In this document: piece by piece, positions 16,796 through 24,971 of the stretch | Layout: each line of letters starts with the position of its first letter | Numbering within the stretch: position 1 is the first letter of the stretch | DNA from: Desulfobacula sp. | Lineage (GTDB): Bacteria > Desulfobacterota > Desulfobacteria > Desulfobacterales > Desulfobacteraceae | Reading direction: 5' to 3' | DNA: 24,971 bases | NCBI RefSeq assembly: GCF_021107415.1 | Contig: NZ_JAIOSW010000454.1 | Span: forward strand, 1 to 24,971 | The notes under the pieces: model-generated | What the model saw: only the letters and a program-made list of their open reading frames with translations | What the model was told of the DNA's origin: nothing | The model's database searches: none | Program-made: the position numbers and the translations under genes

Positions 16796-16823
16796 ATTAA
16801 TATGGTATTAATATAGTATTAAT
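16796..16823. repeat. Three ATTAAT repeats at 11-bp spacing (probable MocR operator)
   Basis: ATTAAT occurs at 16796-16801, 16807-16812 and 16818-16823, within the larger near-repeat TATTAATATRG. The steps are exactly 11 bp. The hexamer is its own reverse complement, so orientation is undefined. MocR regulators commonly bind direct repeats ahead of their own genes. The array covers the likely -10 region and leader start of the regulator gene. Confidence 0.6.
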
Positions 16824-16836
16824 TTATTATAGTCAA
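16808..16836 (-). promoter_or_regulatory. Possible sigma-70 promoter of the MocR-type gene
   Basis: On the minus strand TTGACT (16831-16836) is followed after 17 bases by TATTAA (16808-16813), five and four matches to consensus, and the latter lies inside the repeat array. It is weak but well placed, about 27 bases before the start codon. Confidence 0.4.
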
Positions 16837-17100
16837 CAAAAAAAATGAAATGACTTCTCAAGAAAAGCACCACTTAACGAAAAAATTATCCGATATCTTG
16901 GCAAATCATCAAAATTCTCTTAAAATAAATGAGTTTATGCACAAAAACAGGGTTTTATAGTGCAAAAATATCAAAAAAGCTATTGCTATATTTTGTTAAT
17001 ATGACTATTTAAATGTGTGCGGAAGCATTCAAAAATTAAAACTATTTTTATGAATGCTTTTGGAAAATTTTTATCAACACTTTATAGAAAGGATTTAAAC
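16837..17100. promoter_or_regulatory. Divergent intergenic region with leader hairpin before the peptide transporter
   Basis: This holds no convincing gene. A weak sigma-70-like pair, TTGCTA at 16983-16988 and TATTTA at 17006-17011 with 17 bases between, could serve the transporter. Downstream, AAGCATTCA (17023-17031) pairs perfectly with TGAATGCTT (17051-17059), extended by an A/T stem across a bulge, and a short T-run follows. This leader hairpin could attenuate or stabilise the mRNA. Confidence 0.4.
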
Positions 17101-18840
17101 ATGAAAAAACTTTTACTTCTTCTTGTATCGGTCTTTTTATGCTTTTTGCTTTTTGGCCCTGCAAATGCAGCAGACAAAGACACTTTTGTAAAAGCAAGTT
17201 ATGGAACGGTCAGAACCCTTGATCCTGGAACCGCATATGATGTAACCAGCGGCATGAAGCTTTACAACATCTATGAGAGGCTTGTTGCTTTTGACGGCGC
17301 ATCCACTGAAAATTTTATTCCTGAATTGGCAGTACAGGTGCCCACTGTTGCCAATGGCGGTATTTCCAAAGATGGAAAAACTTATCGTTTTAAAATTAAA
17401 AAAGGTATCAAATTTCACAATGGTGCCCCCCTTACACCAGAAGACGTTGAATACTCCTTTGAACGTGGAATGATCATGGATCAGGCCGGCGGTCCCCAGT
17501 GGATGATACTTGAAGCTTTGACAGGCAAAGGCGGCACAAGAGACGGCAATGATAAAATAATCGACGGCGTTTTTGAAAAAATAATGGCTGCTGTTGAAAT
17601 TGAGAACAATGAAATTGTTTTCCATCTTCCTGTCCCTTATCCTCCTCTCATGGGAATCATTCAATATACAAGCTCCTCAATAGTGAATAAAAAATGGGCC
17701 ATTGAAAACAACTGCTGGGATGGCAAACTTGAAACCGCTGCAAAATATAATAATCCTGATTTTAATACCGAACCCCTTCAAAAAGTCACAAATGGCACCG
17801 GTCCCTATACCTTAAAAGAATGGATCCCTTCAAATCAGTTAGTCCTTGCCCGTTTTGACGGATACTGGGGGAAAAAGCCCTATTTTAAAAATGCCATTGT
17901 AAAATATGTTCCGGAATGGACAACCAGAAAACTCATGCTTCAAAATGGTGACGCAGACGTGGTTGATCTTGATGCTACCTATATCGAAGAAGTAAAGGCC
18001 ATGAAGGGTGTTACCATCTATAAAATTCCACAACTCTCTTATTCTGCAGCCATATTCTGCCAGAAAATTAATCCCACAGGCAACCCTGACATTGGCAGCG
18101 GAAAACTTGACGGCAAGGGTATCCCGCCAAACTTTTTTTCTGATATCCATGTAAGAAAAGCGTTTTCCCATTCCATTGACTGGAAGGCCATGAAAGAAGA
18201 TGTCGGCATGAACCTTATCGATCTTCCGGGCTCCCCGAACTGCATCGGCCTGCCATACTACAAGGAAGTTGCCCTTTATGCATTTGATGCAAAAAAAGCT
18301 GCTGCCCAAATGAAAAAAGCCTTTGGCGGAAAAGTATGGGAAAAAGGGTTTAAAATGACCATTACCCATAACACCGGAAATGCCTTGAGGGAAGCTGCTG
18401 CAAACATGATGGCGGAAAATATCATGGCATTGAATCCCAAATTCCACATTGAGATCAGAAATGTTGAATGGAAAGATTATACGGTTAAGTATCGTCAATT
18501 TGCCTACCCTGTATTCATCATTGGATGGGGTGCAGACTATCCTGATCCCCATAATTTTCTATATACCTTCATGCATTCAAATGGTGTGTATGGAAAATAT
18601 TCCGGATTTAAAAATGCTGAAGTTGATGCCCTTTGTGATGCGGGTATCCAAAATGTAGAACCCTCCAAAAGAAATGCCGCCTATTCAAAACTTCAGGATT
18701 TATGGCATGAACTGGCCGTTGGCAACACCGTTTACCAGCAAACCGTGGTCAAACCGTATCGGTCTGACATAAAAGGATTTGTTGGAAACCCCATGTTCGA
18801 TGATGACCATGAATACTTAAAATACCTTTATAGACAATAA
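17101..18840 (+). CDS. Peptide/nickel-type ABC transporter substrate-binding protein
   Basis: A 579-residue periplasmic binding protein of the DppA/OppA (SBP family 5) class. The signal peptide is plain: MKKLLLLLVS, a hydrophobic core, and ANA cleavage at about residue 23; no lipobox Cys is seen, so it is probably free in the periplasm. The mature part has the family pattern: SYGTVRTLDPGTAYD at the start, KIKKGIKFHNGAPLTPEDVEYSFER, NGTGPYTLKEW and WGADYPDPHNFLYTF near the end. The frame runs back to a GTG at 17017, but AAAGGA 8 bases before the ATG at 17101 and the signal peptide fix the start. It is the first gene of a five-gene transporter. Ligand (di-/oligopeptide or other) cannot be deduced. 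Confidence 0.92.
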   Translation: MKKLLLLLVSVFLCFLLFGPANAADKDTFVKASYGTVRTLDPGTAYDVTSGMKLYNIYERLVAFDGASTENFIPELAVQVPTVANGGISKDGKTYRFKIKKGIKFHNGAPLTPEDVEYSFERGMIMDQAGGPQWMILEALTGKGGTRDGNDKIIDGVFEKIMAAVEIENNEIVFHLPVPYPPLMGIIQYTSSSIVNKKWAIENNCWDGKLETAAKYNNPDFNTEPLQKVTNGTGPYTLKEWIPSNQLVLARFDGYWGKKPYFKNAIVKYVPEWTTRKLMLQNGDADVVDLDATYIEEVKAMKGVTIYKIPQLSYSAAIFCQKINPTGNPDIGSGKLDGKGIPPNFFSDIHVRKAFSHSIDWKAMKEDVGMNLIDLPGSPNCIGLPYYKEVALYAFDAKKAAAQMKKAFGGKVWEKGFKMTITHNTGNALREAAANMMAENIMALNPKFHIEIRNVEWKDYTVKYRQFAYPVFIIGWGADYPDPHNFLYTFMHSNGVYGKYSGFKNAEVDALCDAGIQNVEPSKRNAAYSKLQDLWHELAVGNTVYQQTVVKPYRSDIKGFVGNPMFDDDHEYLKYLYRQ

Positions 18841-18848
18841 TTATCAAT

Positions 18849-18880
18849 ACTCTGCAAGGGATTTAACTCCCTTGCAGAGT
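18849..18880 (+). terminator. Intercistronic hairpin between binding protein and permease
   Basis: CTCTGCAAGGGA at 18850-18861 pairs perfectly with TCCCTTGCAGAG at 18868-18879 across a six-base loop, and an outer A-T pair makes 13 bp. No T-run follows, so it is not a classical terminator. In transporters of this type such stems protect the mRNA of the abundant binding protein and reduce downstream expression; that role is inferred here. Confidence 0.7.
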
Positions 18881-18908
18881 TAACAATCTATCCTACGATG
18901 GTGCGGTT

Positions 18909-19937
18909 TTGGCAACATTTATAACAAGACGTTTAATTTTACTGATATTTGTAATGTTCGGGGTTTCCATACTCATTTTCGGTCTGATGATGACCTTCAG
19001 CCCGGAAAGAAGGGCTGCAGCTTTTGTCTCCACACCTCAAATGGCAAAGGATATCCCGGTACTGATTAAAAAATATGGTTTTGATAAACCCTTTTATGTT
19101 CAATATTTCACCTGGGTAAAAGAGGTATCTCATCTTAATCTTGGATATTCACTTGTTGCATCACGATCAGTTGTTGAAGCATTTTTGTATTATTTCCCCA
19201 TCACCCTTGAATTAAATCTTTTTGCTGCCCCGTGCATTATCTTCTTTGGAATATGGATGGGCACCATAGCCGGAAGAAAACCCAATTCTTTTTTTGACCA
19301 TTTTTCCAGAATTTTCTCCATTATTGGATGGTCCTTGCCGACCTTTCTTTTTGCCCTTGTTCTAATAATGATTTTCTATGGGTATTTCCCCTGGTTTCCC
19401 CCGGGAGTGCTGAGCGATGAACTCACAATGTTTGTCAGAACCTCTGATGAGTTTACAAGGTATACGCACCTTTATACCATTGATGGCATTTTAAACGGGA
19501 GACTCGACATCACCTTTAATGCGCTAAAATATCTTGTCCTGCCGGTTCTAACCCAGACAATCGTCATCTGCGCACTTCTTATGCGGGTAATGAGATCCGG
19601 AATGTTAGAAGAGATATCAAAGGATTATATCATCACTGCCAAGGCAAAAGGTGCTGATGAAAAAACAATCTATATAAAGCACGCAAGACGAAATGCCCTG
19701 ATTCCGGTTATCACCATTGCAGGGCAATTAATTGCATTCCTGATGGAAGGCAGCATTGCCGTTGAAATCATATTCAACCGCCAGGGGATAGGCTGGTGGC
19801 TTGCCTCATCCGCAACTCAGTTAGATATGCCTGTTTTGATGAGTATGTGCCTTGTCATGGCAGTGATCTTTGTTTTAACAAATCTAATTGTTGATCTTAT
19901 CTATGCATATATAGATCCAAGGATCCGATTAAGTTAA
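18909..19937 (+). CDS. ABC transporter permease, DppB type
   Basis: A 342-residue inner-membrane protein. It has the DppB/OppB N terminus (FITRRLILLIFVMFGVSILIF, first membrane segment about 9-29, here broken for length) followed by a periplasmic region and a cluster of membrane segments from about residue 95. The ATPase-contact EAA loop reads DYIITAKAKGADEKTIYIKH. The C terminus ends with LIYAYIDPRIRLS, as is typical. The start must be a TTG at 18909: no in-frame ATG or GTG lies nearby, and the ATG at 18898 is in another frame. A poor ribosome site fits with low expression after the hairpin. It pairs with the DppC-type gene 25 bases downstream. Confidence 0.92.
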   Translation: MATFITRRLILLIFVMFGVSILIFGLMMTFSPERRAAAFVSTPQMAKDIPVLIKKYGFDKPFYVQYFTWVKEVSHLNLGYSLVASRSVVEAFLYYFPITLELNLFAAPCIIFFGIWMGTIAGRKPNSFFDHFSRIFSIIGWSLPTFLFALVLIMIFYGYFPWFPPGVLSDELTMFVRTSDEFTRYTHLYTIDGILNGRLDITFNALKYLVLPVLTQTIVICALLMRVMRSGMLEEISKDYIITAKAKGADEKTIYIKHARRNALIPVITIAGQLIAFLMEGSIAVEIIFNRQGIGWWLASSATQLDMPVLMSMCLVMAVIFVLTNLIVDLIYAYIDPRIRLS

Positions 19938-19962
19938 CATATTAATAATAGAAACTTAAATT

Positions 19963-20868
19963 ATGTTAGAAAATCATCCAAAATTTAAAGAACTCAAATT
20001 TACACTCTACAGGATTTTTAAGAATCCAACAGCTTTCATGGGCTTTGCGCTTCTTCTTGTTTTTATTTTCATTGCCGTATTTGCACCCAGGATTGCTCCG
20101 CCCAAGAACCCTCATAATCCATATATGATACCCCACTCAGGTTACGCTGTTACACCAAAAGCCCCTTGTGAAAAGCATATTTTCGGAACAACCACGGGAC
20201 AGTATGACATTTTTTACGGTATTGTCTGGGGTACCAGGACTGCATTTAGAATCGGTATATTTGTGATCAGTATTGCTCTTATAATCGGGGTATCATTAGG
20301 CACCATAGCCGGTTATTACGGCGGTATTATTGATGAAATCATCATGCGGCTGGTGGACGTGGTCTTTGCCATCCCTTTTCTGGTCCTTGCCATGGCCATT
20401 GTTGTCGCTTTTGGCAGGGGGCTTGACAATATCATGTATGCCATTGCTGCTGTGGCCTGGAGAAATTATGTCCGGGTCATCCGATCCGGTATTCTAACCT
20501 TAAGGGACCAGGAATTTATTCAGGCGGCTAAAATAATGGGCGTGTCTGATTTTAAAATAATGATTCGACACATCATTCCCAATGCAATCTTTCCCGTGAT
20601 GGTCATTGCATTTATGGAATGCGGTTCAGTCGTATTAACCGCCGCCTTTATGAGTTTTTTAGGTCTAGGCGCACCCAAAGGGTATGCAGACTGGGGACAA
20701 ATGGTTGCCATGGCCAGAAACTATATTGTCGGCCCCCCTGGAGATCCTTTGAAATTCTGGTACACCATTATTATTCCCGGAATGGCAATTATCCTTTTTG
20801 TTCTGGCCTGGAATCTTATCGGTGATGCCCTTCGCGATGCATTTGATCCAAAGCTGCGAAGACGATAA
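19963..20868 (+). CDS. ABC transporter permease, DppC type
   Basis: A 301-residue inner-membrane protein, the partner of the upstream permease. It has the DppC/OppC N-terminal segment (FKNPTAFMGFALLLVFIFI, about 19-37), the periplasmic stretch HIFGTTTGQYDIF that is a family hallmark (normally GTDxxGRD), and the EAA loop EFIQAAKIMGVSDFKIMIRH. It ends with LRDAFDPKLRRR, again typical. There is a weak ribosome site before ATG 19963. About six membrane segments are expected. It is followed by the ATPase gene after 54 bases. Confidence 0.92.
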   Translation: MLENHPKFKELKFTLYRIFKNPTAFMGFALLLVFIFIAVFAPRIAPPKNPHNPYMIPHSGYAVTPKAPCEKHIFGTTTGQYDIFYGIVWGTRTAFRIGIFVISIALIIGVSLGTIAGYYGGIIDEIIMRLVDVVFAIPFLVLAMAIVVAFGRGLDNIMYAIAAVAWRNYVRVIRSGILTLRDQEFIQAAKIMGVSDFKIMIRHIIPNAIFPVMVIAFMECGSVVLTAAFMSFLGLGAPKGYADWGQMVAMARNYIVGPPGDPLKFWYTIIIPGMAIILFVLAWNLIGDALRDAFDPKLRRR

Positions 20869-20922
20869 GCCGTGATTGCTATTATGACTGCAAAGCAATA
20901 AACACATTTGGAAAATATTTTA

Positions 20923-22089
20923 ATGTCAAAGTTAATCGAAATAAAAAACCTGGCAACAAACTTTTATACCTATGAAGGCGTTGTCAAAGCACTTAATAAA
21001 ATCAGCCTGGATATTGATAAAGGCATTACATTCGGTCTGGTGGGCGAATCCGGATGCGGAAAAAGTGTCCTGGTTCGTTCCATCATGCGCATAGTCCAGG
21101 CACCCGGAAAGATTGAAAGCGGACAGATTATTTTCCACGGCACAAATAATAAAAATGGTTCCGACAGTCAGGGTGTAGATCTTTTACAACAATCCGAAGA
21201 GTATATGAGAACGCTTCGCGGCGATCACATCTCAATGATTTTTCAGGAACCCAATGCGGCCTTAAATCCAATACTCAGCATTGGAGACCAGGTATCTGAA
21301 AGCTTTCTTTTTCATAGGAAAAAAGAAATGGCGGACACAATCCTGAAACGGCTCAACTCAACAGCCGATAAGACACTGCCGTTGATTAAACCCTATCTTA
21401 ACTTGACCTATGGACAATTAAGCAAAAACCCCCAATCAATCCTGCTTAAATTTTTATGCAAAATCCCTGTTTTAAAATTATGGGAAAAAAGATTAAACCG
21501 GGAAGCAAAAAAACTGTCCATTGAAATCATTGAAAAACTTGCCATTCCCAATGCTGAAAAAATTTTCAACGATTATCCCCACAACCTTTCCGGGGGAATG
21601 AAGCAGCGTATTGTTATTGCCATTGCACTGGCCTGTTCCCCCATTCTTCTGATAGCCGATGAATCCACCTCCAACCTTGATGTTACTATTCAGGCCCAGA
21701 TTCTGGAGCTGTTAACTACATTGAAAAAACAAATTATTTCCTCCATCCTTCTGATTACCCACGACCTTGGTGTTGTGGCCGAAACATGTGACAGGGTGGG
21801 CGTTATGTATGCCGGGAACCTGTGTGAAGTGGCAGATGTCAAAGATCTGTTCCACAACCCCAGGCATCCTTATACCAAAGCACTTTTAAACTCCGTACCC
21901 AAACGAACCCAGGCAGATGAACTTGAAACAATAGAGGGAAGCGTCCCAAATCTTGTGACCCCCCCGACAGGATGCAGGTTTCATCCACGCTGCAACCTTG
22001 TCATGGAACAATGCAAAAAAGCAACTCCCCAAGTAAAAGATACAGGGAACAACCACTTAGTGGCATGCTATGCTGTAACTCCGGAATAA
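20923..22089 (+). CDS. ABC transporter ATPase, DppD type, with unusual insert
   Basis: A 388-residue ATPase energising the permease pair. Walker A GESGCGKS is at 41-48, the Q-loop at Q108 (IFQEPNAALNP), the signature LSGGMKQR at 222-229, Walker B ILLIADE at 241-247 followed by STSNLD (S in place of the usual P), and H280 in LITHDLGVV. The oligopeptide-type C terminus has four cysteines (C351, C357, C364, C382) in the pattern reported to hold an iron-sulfur cluster in some relatives. Between Q-loop and signature, about residues 134-200 hold some 50-60 more residues than usual, basic and helical. The frame runs back to a TTG at 20908; the ATG at 20923 is preferred, since GGA precedes it. Its partner ATPase is broken. 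Confidence 0.9.
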   Translation: MSKLIEIKNLATNFYTYEGVVKALNKISLDIDKGITFGLVGESGCGKSVLVRSIMRIVQAPGKIESGQIIFHGTNNKNGSDSQGVDLLQQSEEYMRTLRGDHISMIFQEPNAALNPILSIGDQVSESFLFHRKKEMADTILKRLNSTADKTLPLIKPYLNLTYGQLSKNPQSILLKFLCKIPVLKLWEKRLNREAKKLSIEIIEKLAIPNAEKIFNDYPHNLSGGMKQRIVIAIALACSPILLIADESTSNLDVTIQAQILELLTTLKKQIISSILLITHDLGVVAETCDRVGVMYAGNLCEVADVKDLFHNPRHPYTKALLNSVPKRTQADELETIEGSVPNLVTPPTGCRFHPRCNLVMEQCKKATPQVKDTGNNHLVACYAVTPE

Positions 22090-22122
22090 TAAAAGGAATT
22101 ATTTTAGTCAGCCAATACTATC

Positions 22123-23156
22123 ATGGAAAAAATAATTGAATTAAAAAACTTAAAAAAATATTATCCGATCCTGGGCGGTCTTCTCCGCAAACAGATCAAC
22201 TCAGTAAAAGCCCTGGACGGGATTGATCTTGATATTTACAGGGGAGAGTGCCTAGGACTTGTCGGAGAATCCGGTTGTGGTAAAACAACAACAGGAAAAG
22301 CCATTATTCGATTACACGATTCTACGAGTGGAGATATAGAGTTTTATCCAAACGGTTAAAACAGCCCTGTCAATATAGTCAACATGAGCAGAATGGAGAT
22401 GAAAAAAAAAAGATCCGAAATAAACTCCAGATGGTGTTTCAAGATCCGACGACCTCAATGAATCCGAGGATGCTTGTAAAAAATATCATTGCCGAGCCGA
22501 TTCGGGAGATTGAAAAATTAAGCAGCTATGATATGCAGGAAAAAATAAAATCCCTGTTAAGACTTGTGGGATTAAATGAATATCACCTGTTAAGATATCC
22601 CCATGAATTTTCCGGAGGCCAGCGACAGCGGATCGCTGTCGCGCGAGCTATTGCCGGCAGTCCTGAATTTCTGGTCCTGGATGAACCGACATCTGCCCTT
22701 GATGTATCTGTACAGGCACAGATTTTAAACCTGCTCAAACAGCTGCAGCAAAAATTAAATATGACCTATCTGTTTGTCACCCATCATCTTTACGTTGTAA
22801 AATATATAAGCACCCGTCTGGCCGTCATGTATCTTGGAAAAATTGTGGAATTGTCTCAAACTAACGATCTGTTTGATTCACCCACGCATCCTTACACCTT
22901 TGCACTGCTCTCTGCAATTCCTGATATTGACGTGGATAGAACACCCAATCGAATTATTCTTCAAGGAGATGTCCCAAGCCCCATCAATCCGCCCGAAGGA
23001 TGCAGATTTCATCCGAGATGTCCATTTGCCGAGGAACGATGTTCAATAGAAGAACCTGAGCTTGAAGATATCAAAGACGGCCATAAAGTTGCCTGCCACC
23101 GGAAATTTGACATTCCAAAGCTTATTCATGATAAGTATGGTAAAATTTACGCCTGA
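22123..23156 (+). pseudogene. ABC transporter ATPase, DppF type, broken by stop and frameshift
   Basis: This should be the second ATPase of the transporter. The first part (from ATG 22123) is a normal N terminus with Walker A GESGCGKT at residues 48-55, then stops at TAA 22357-22359 after FYPNG. The same frame continues beyond the stop with the expected NMSRMEMKK, so this is a nonsense change. Just after that a run of ten A residues (22402-22411) precedes a shift of frame; KIRNKLQMVFQDPTTSMNPRM and everything to 23156 is in the new frame, with signature FSGGQRQR, Walker B FLVLDEP and the C-terminal cysteine motif intact. Neither half is a functional ATPase. In VTHHLYVV an H replaces the usual D. 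The lesions are few, so the loss is recent, or there are sequence errors. Confidence 0.85.
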
Positions 23157-23264
23157 TTCCATTAAATTTAAGACAGTTCTCTTATTTTTCCTGTACTTTA
23201 GTTTAAAATTATTTAATAATCAGTGCACTTAATTCTCTTTACAGGCATGACAGGAGAAACTCGA

Positions 23265-24971
23265 ATGGATCTTAAGGATGTTTGCCCTGACAAACTGCTG
23301 ACACCGCAACAGAGCGTCAAAAAGATAAAGAACGGCTCAAGGGTCTTTATCGGTACCGGATGCGGAGAGCCTCAAAGATTAATAAAAGCCATGGTGGAAG
23401 ATTTATCCATTCAGGATATTGTCATCTATCAAATGCTTTCCGCTACCCTTTCCAACTATGTCAATGATGAAAATTTTCTTTCAAGATTCTCTATAAAACT
23501 GTTTTTCATTTCTCTTTTAATGCGGCAAGCTGCTTTTGAAGGAAAAATCGATTATATTCCTGTTTATTTATCACAGATCCCTAAAATTTTTGAAAACCAT
23601 GAAATTGGCCTTGATGTGGCGCTGATACAGGTCAGTCCGCCGGATGATCATGGGTATTGCAGCTTGGGTATTTCGGTTGACATTACCCTTTCCGGGATGA
23701 AAAATGCAGACCTTGTCATTGCTCAGATTAACCCTGAGATGCCCAGAACCTGGGGGGACAGTAATGTTCACATTGATGAAATTGATTATCTGGTAGAGCA
23801 TAAAGAGCCCATACTGGAATCCCTGCCGGAAATGAAGAATCAAAAAGTCGTTGAAAGAATCGGTCATTATGTAAACATGCTGGTAGATGACGGTGCAACC
23901 CTGCAAATTGGTTTTGGTCATCTTCCCGATGCAGTGGTTCCCTATCTTTCCCGCAAAAAAGATTTGGGTATTCACACTCAGGTTATCACAGACGGACTGT
24001 TGCCGTTGTTAAAAAAAAAAGTCATCACCAATAAAAAAAAATCATATCTCCCGGACAGGGTGGTTGCATCTCTTTGTATGGGCTCTAAAGAATTATATGA
24101 CTATGTTGATAACAATCCCATTTTTTATTTTAAATCTTCTGAATTTGTAAATGACCCCAATGTGATTGCAAAAAATGATAATTTTATTTCCATCAGTTCT
24201 GCCCTTGAGGTGGATCTGACAGGCCAGGTCTGTTCAGATTCAAAAGGGTATCTTTTTTATAGCGGCATGGGTGACCAGGTTGATTTTATCAGGGGTTCAG
24301 CCATGTCAGAGGGTGGTTTTTCCATTATCATTATTCCGTCAACTGCTCAAAATGGTAAGATTTCAAGAATCGTCCCCCATTTAAGTGAAGGTGCCGGTGT
24401 AGCAACCACCAGGGGAGATATTGATATCATAGTGACCGAGTACGGCATTGCTGAAATGCGAAGAAAAAGCATCTATCAACGAGTAATGGAACTTGCAAGG
24501 ATTGCTCACCCGAAATTCAGAAAAGACCTGATAGAGGAAGCCAAAAAAAGACATTATATATTCCCGGATCAGCTTCCGCCAACAACTCAGGATCTTCTAT
24601 TCCTGGATCAATACCTTTATTCAAAAAAACTGGCCAATGGAAAAACCATTGATTTCAGACCCCTTTTACCGTCTGACGAGTTTGAATCCAGGCATTTTTA
24701 CTATTCTCTGCAGGAAGACTCTATTTACTATAGATTTTTCAACAAACGAAAAGTTTTTTCAAGGGACATGCTTCAAAAACAATGGGCCCAGGTAGATTAT
24801 CGAAGAAACATGACCATCATCGGATTGATGCAGTTGGGTAAACGAAAACAGATTGTGGCTATCGGCTCTTATGCTGAAGCAGATGCTGAATCCGCTGAAG
24901 TGGCATTTCTTGTTAAGGAAAGGCTCCATGGAATGGGAATTGCATCCTATCTTCTTAAAATCCTTGAAACC
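23265..24971 (+). CDS. Acetyl-CoA hydrolase/CoA-transferase family protein fused to a GNAT domain (runs off window)
   Basis: The frame is open for 569 codons from ATG 23265 to the window edge. AGGAG 8 bases upstream fixes the start over an in-frame ATG at 23247. Residues about 1-460 match the acetyl-CoA hydrolase/4-hydroxybutyrate CoA-transferase family: NGSRVFIGTGCGEP, LIQVSPPDDHGYCSLGIS, LQIGFGHLPDAV, SRIVPHLSEGAGVATTRGD and VTEYGIAEMR. From about 465 a GNAT acyltransferase domain begins (RPLLPSDEF), with the acetyl-CoA-binding loop RLHGMGIA near the edge. The stretch LGIHTQVITDG has Q239 where CoA-transferases with known mechanism carry the catalytic Glu. It would move CoA between short organic acids; the substrate is unknown. 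It follows the broken ATPase by 108 bases with no clear terminator. Confidence 0.88.
   Translation, partial: MDLKDVCPDKLLTPQQSVKKIKNGSRVFIGTGCGEPQRLIKAMVEDLSIQDIVIYQMLSATLSNYVNDENFLSRFSIKLFFISLLMRQAAFEGKIDYIPVYLSQIPKIFENHEIGLDVALIQVSPPDDHGYCSLGISVDITLSGMKNADLVIAQINPEMPRTWGDSNVHIDEIDYLVEHKEPILESLPEMKNQKVVERIGHYVNMLVDDGATLQIGFGHLPDAVVPYLSRKKDLGIHTQVITDGLLPLLKKKVITNKKKSYLPDRVVASLCMGSKELYDYVDNNPIFYFKSSEFVNDPNVIAKNDNFISISSALEVDLTGQVCSDSKGYLFYSGMGDQVDFIRGSAMSEGGFSIIIIPSTAQNGKISRIVPHLSEGAGVATTRGDIDIIVTEYGIAEMRRKSIYQRVMELARIAHPKFRKDLIEEAKKRHYIFPDQLPPTTQDLLFLDQYLYSKKLANGKTIDFRPLLPSDEFESRHFYYSLQEDSIYYRFFNKRKVFSRDMLQKQWAQVDYRRNMTIIGLMQLGKRKQIVAIGSYAEADAESAEVAFLVKERLHGMGIASYLLKILET

Noticed and set aside
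17017..17100. In-frame GTG extension of the binding-protein gene
   Set aside because: It would place 28 charged residues before a typical signal peptide; AAAGGA and the ATG at 17101 give a better start.
17839..18552. Long open frame (237 codons) on the minus strand inside the binding-protein gene
   Set aside because: The plus-strand frame is an unmistakable SBP family 5 protein with signal peptide and operon context; the opposite frame has no ribosome site and no recognisable motif.
22402..22412. Programmed -1 frameshift at A-run followed by G as the normal way to make the second ATPase
   Set aside because: The slippery pattern is real, but the TAA at 22357-22359 lies upstream in the first frame, so slippage alone cannot yield the full protein.
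1..24971. Defence system, prophage, insertion sequence or new large genetic system
   Set aside because: All recognised genes belong to motility, regulation, transport or metabolism. No integrase, transposase, terminal repeat, toxin-antitoxin pair or nuclease cluster was seen on either strand.

Overview
The window reads as a chromosomal segment of an AT-rich, motile, strictly Gram-negative bacterium. It is most likely a Desulfobacterota (sulfate-reducer type, Desulfobacteraceae-like) genome. The reasons are the sigma-54-driven flagellar cluster, the lineage-typical style of the LysA-like protein and of the CoA-transferase/GNAT fusion, and the general codon and base composition. That assignment is inference from protein style, because no rRNA is present.

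Region 1 (1-10220, all minus strand) is a flagellar, chemotaxis and second-messenger block. In transcription order it holds a REC-GAF-HD-GYP phosphodiesterase-type regulator, a PilZ protein, CheX, CheY, a sigma-54 activator without a receiver domain, an exported TPR protein, a second sigma-54 activator with a receiver domain, then flgB-flgC-fliE-fliF (fliF runs off the left edge). Two well-formed sigma-54 promoters (GG-N10-GC) lie in the two gaps that matter: before the TPR/regulator pair and before flgB. This suggests a cascade: the receiver-less activator switches on TPR plus the second activator, which switches on the rod/MS-ring operon. No histidine kinase is encoded beside the second activator; the exported TPR protein occupies the place where one is often found.

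Region 2 (10221-11991) holds a divergent control region with a consensus sigma-70 promoter (TTGACA-N17-TATAAT) embedded in a perfect 14-bp inverted repeat and three palindromic sites exactly 31 bp apart. It drives an Lrp/AsnC regulator and, directly behind it, a diaminopimelate-decarboxylase-like gene. That gene has lost its PLP-lysine segment in an out-of-frame internal deletion and is called a pseudogene.

Region 3 (12080-16836) holds a secreted beta-propeller protein with an Ig-like domain and a duplicated, unrecognised C-terminal module. Convergent with it is a three-gene unit of a MocR-type GntR/aminotransferase regulator, a small Cys-tailed protein and a WrbA-like flavodoxin-fold protein, preceded by three ATTAAT repeats at 11-bp spacing.

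Region 4 (17101-24971, plus strand) is a Dpp/Opp-type peptide ABC transporter: binding protein, two permeases and two ATPases. The first ATPase carries an unusual insert. The second is broken by a stop codon and by a frameshift near a run of ten A residues. After it comes a CoA-transferase/hydrolase fused to a GNAT domain that runs off the right edge. No RNA genes, CRISPR arrays, insertion sequences or defence systems were seen.
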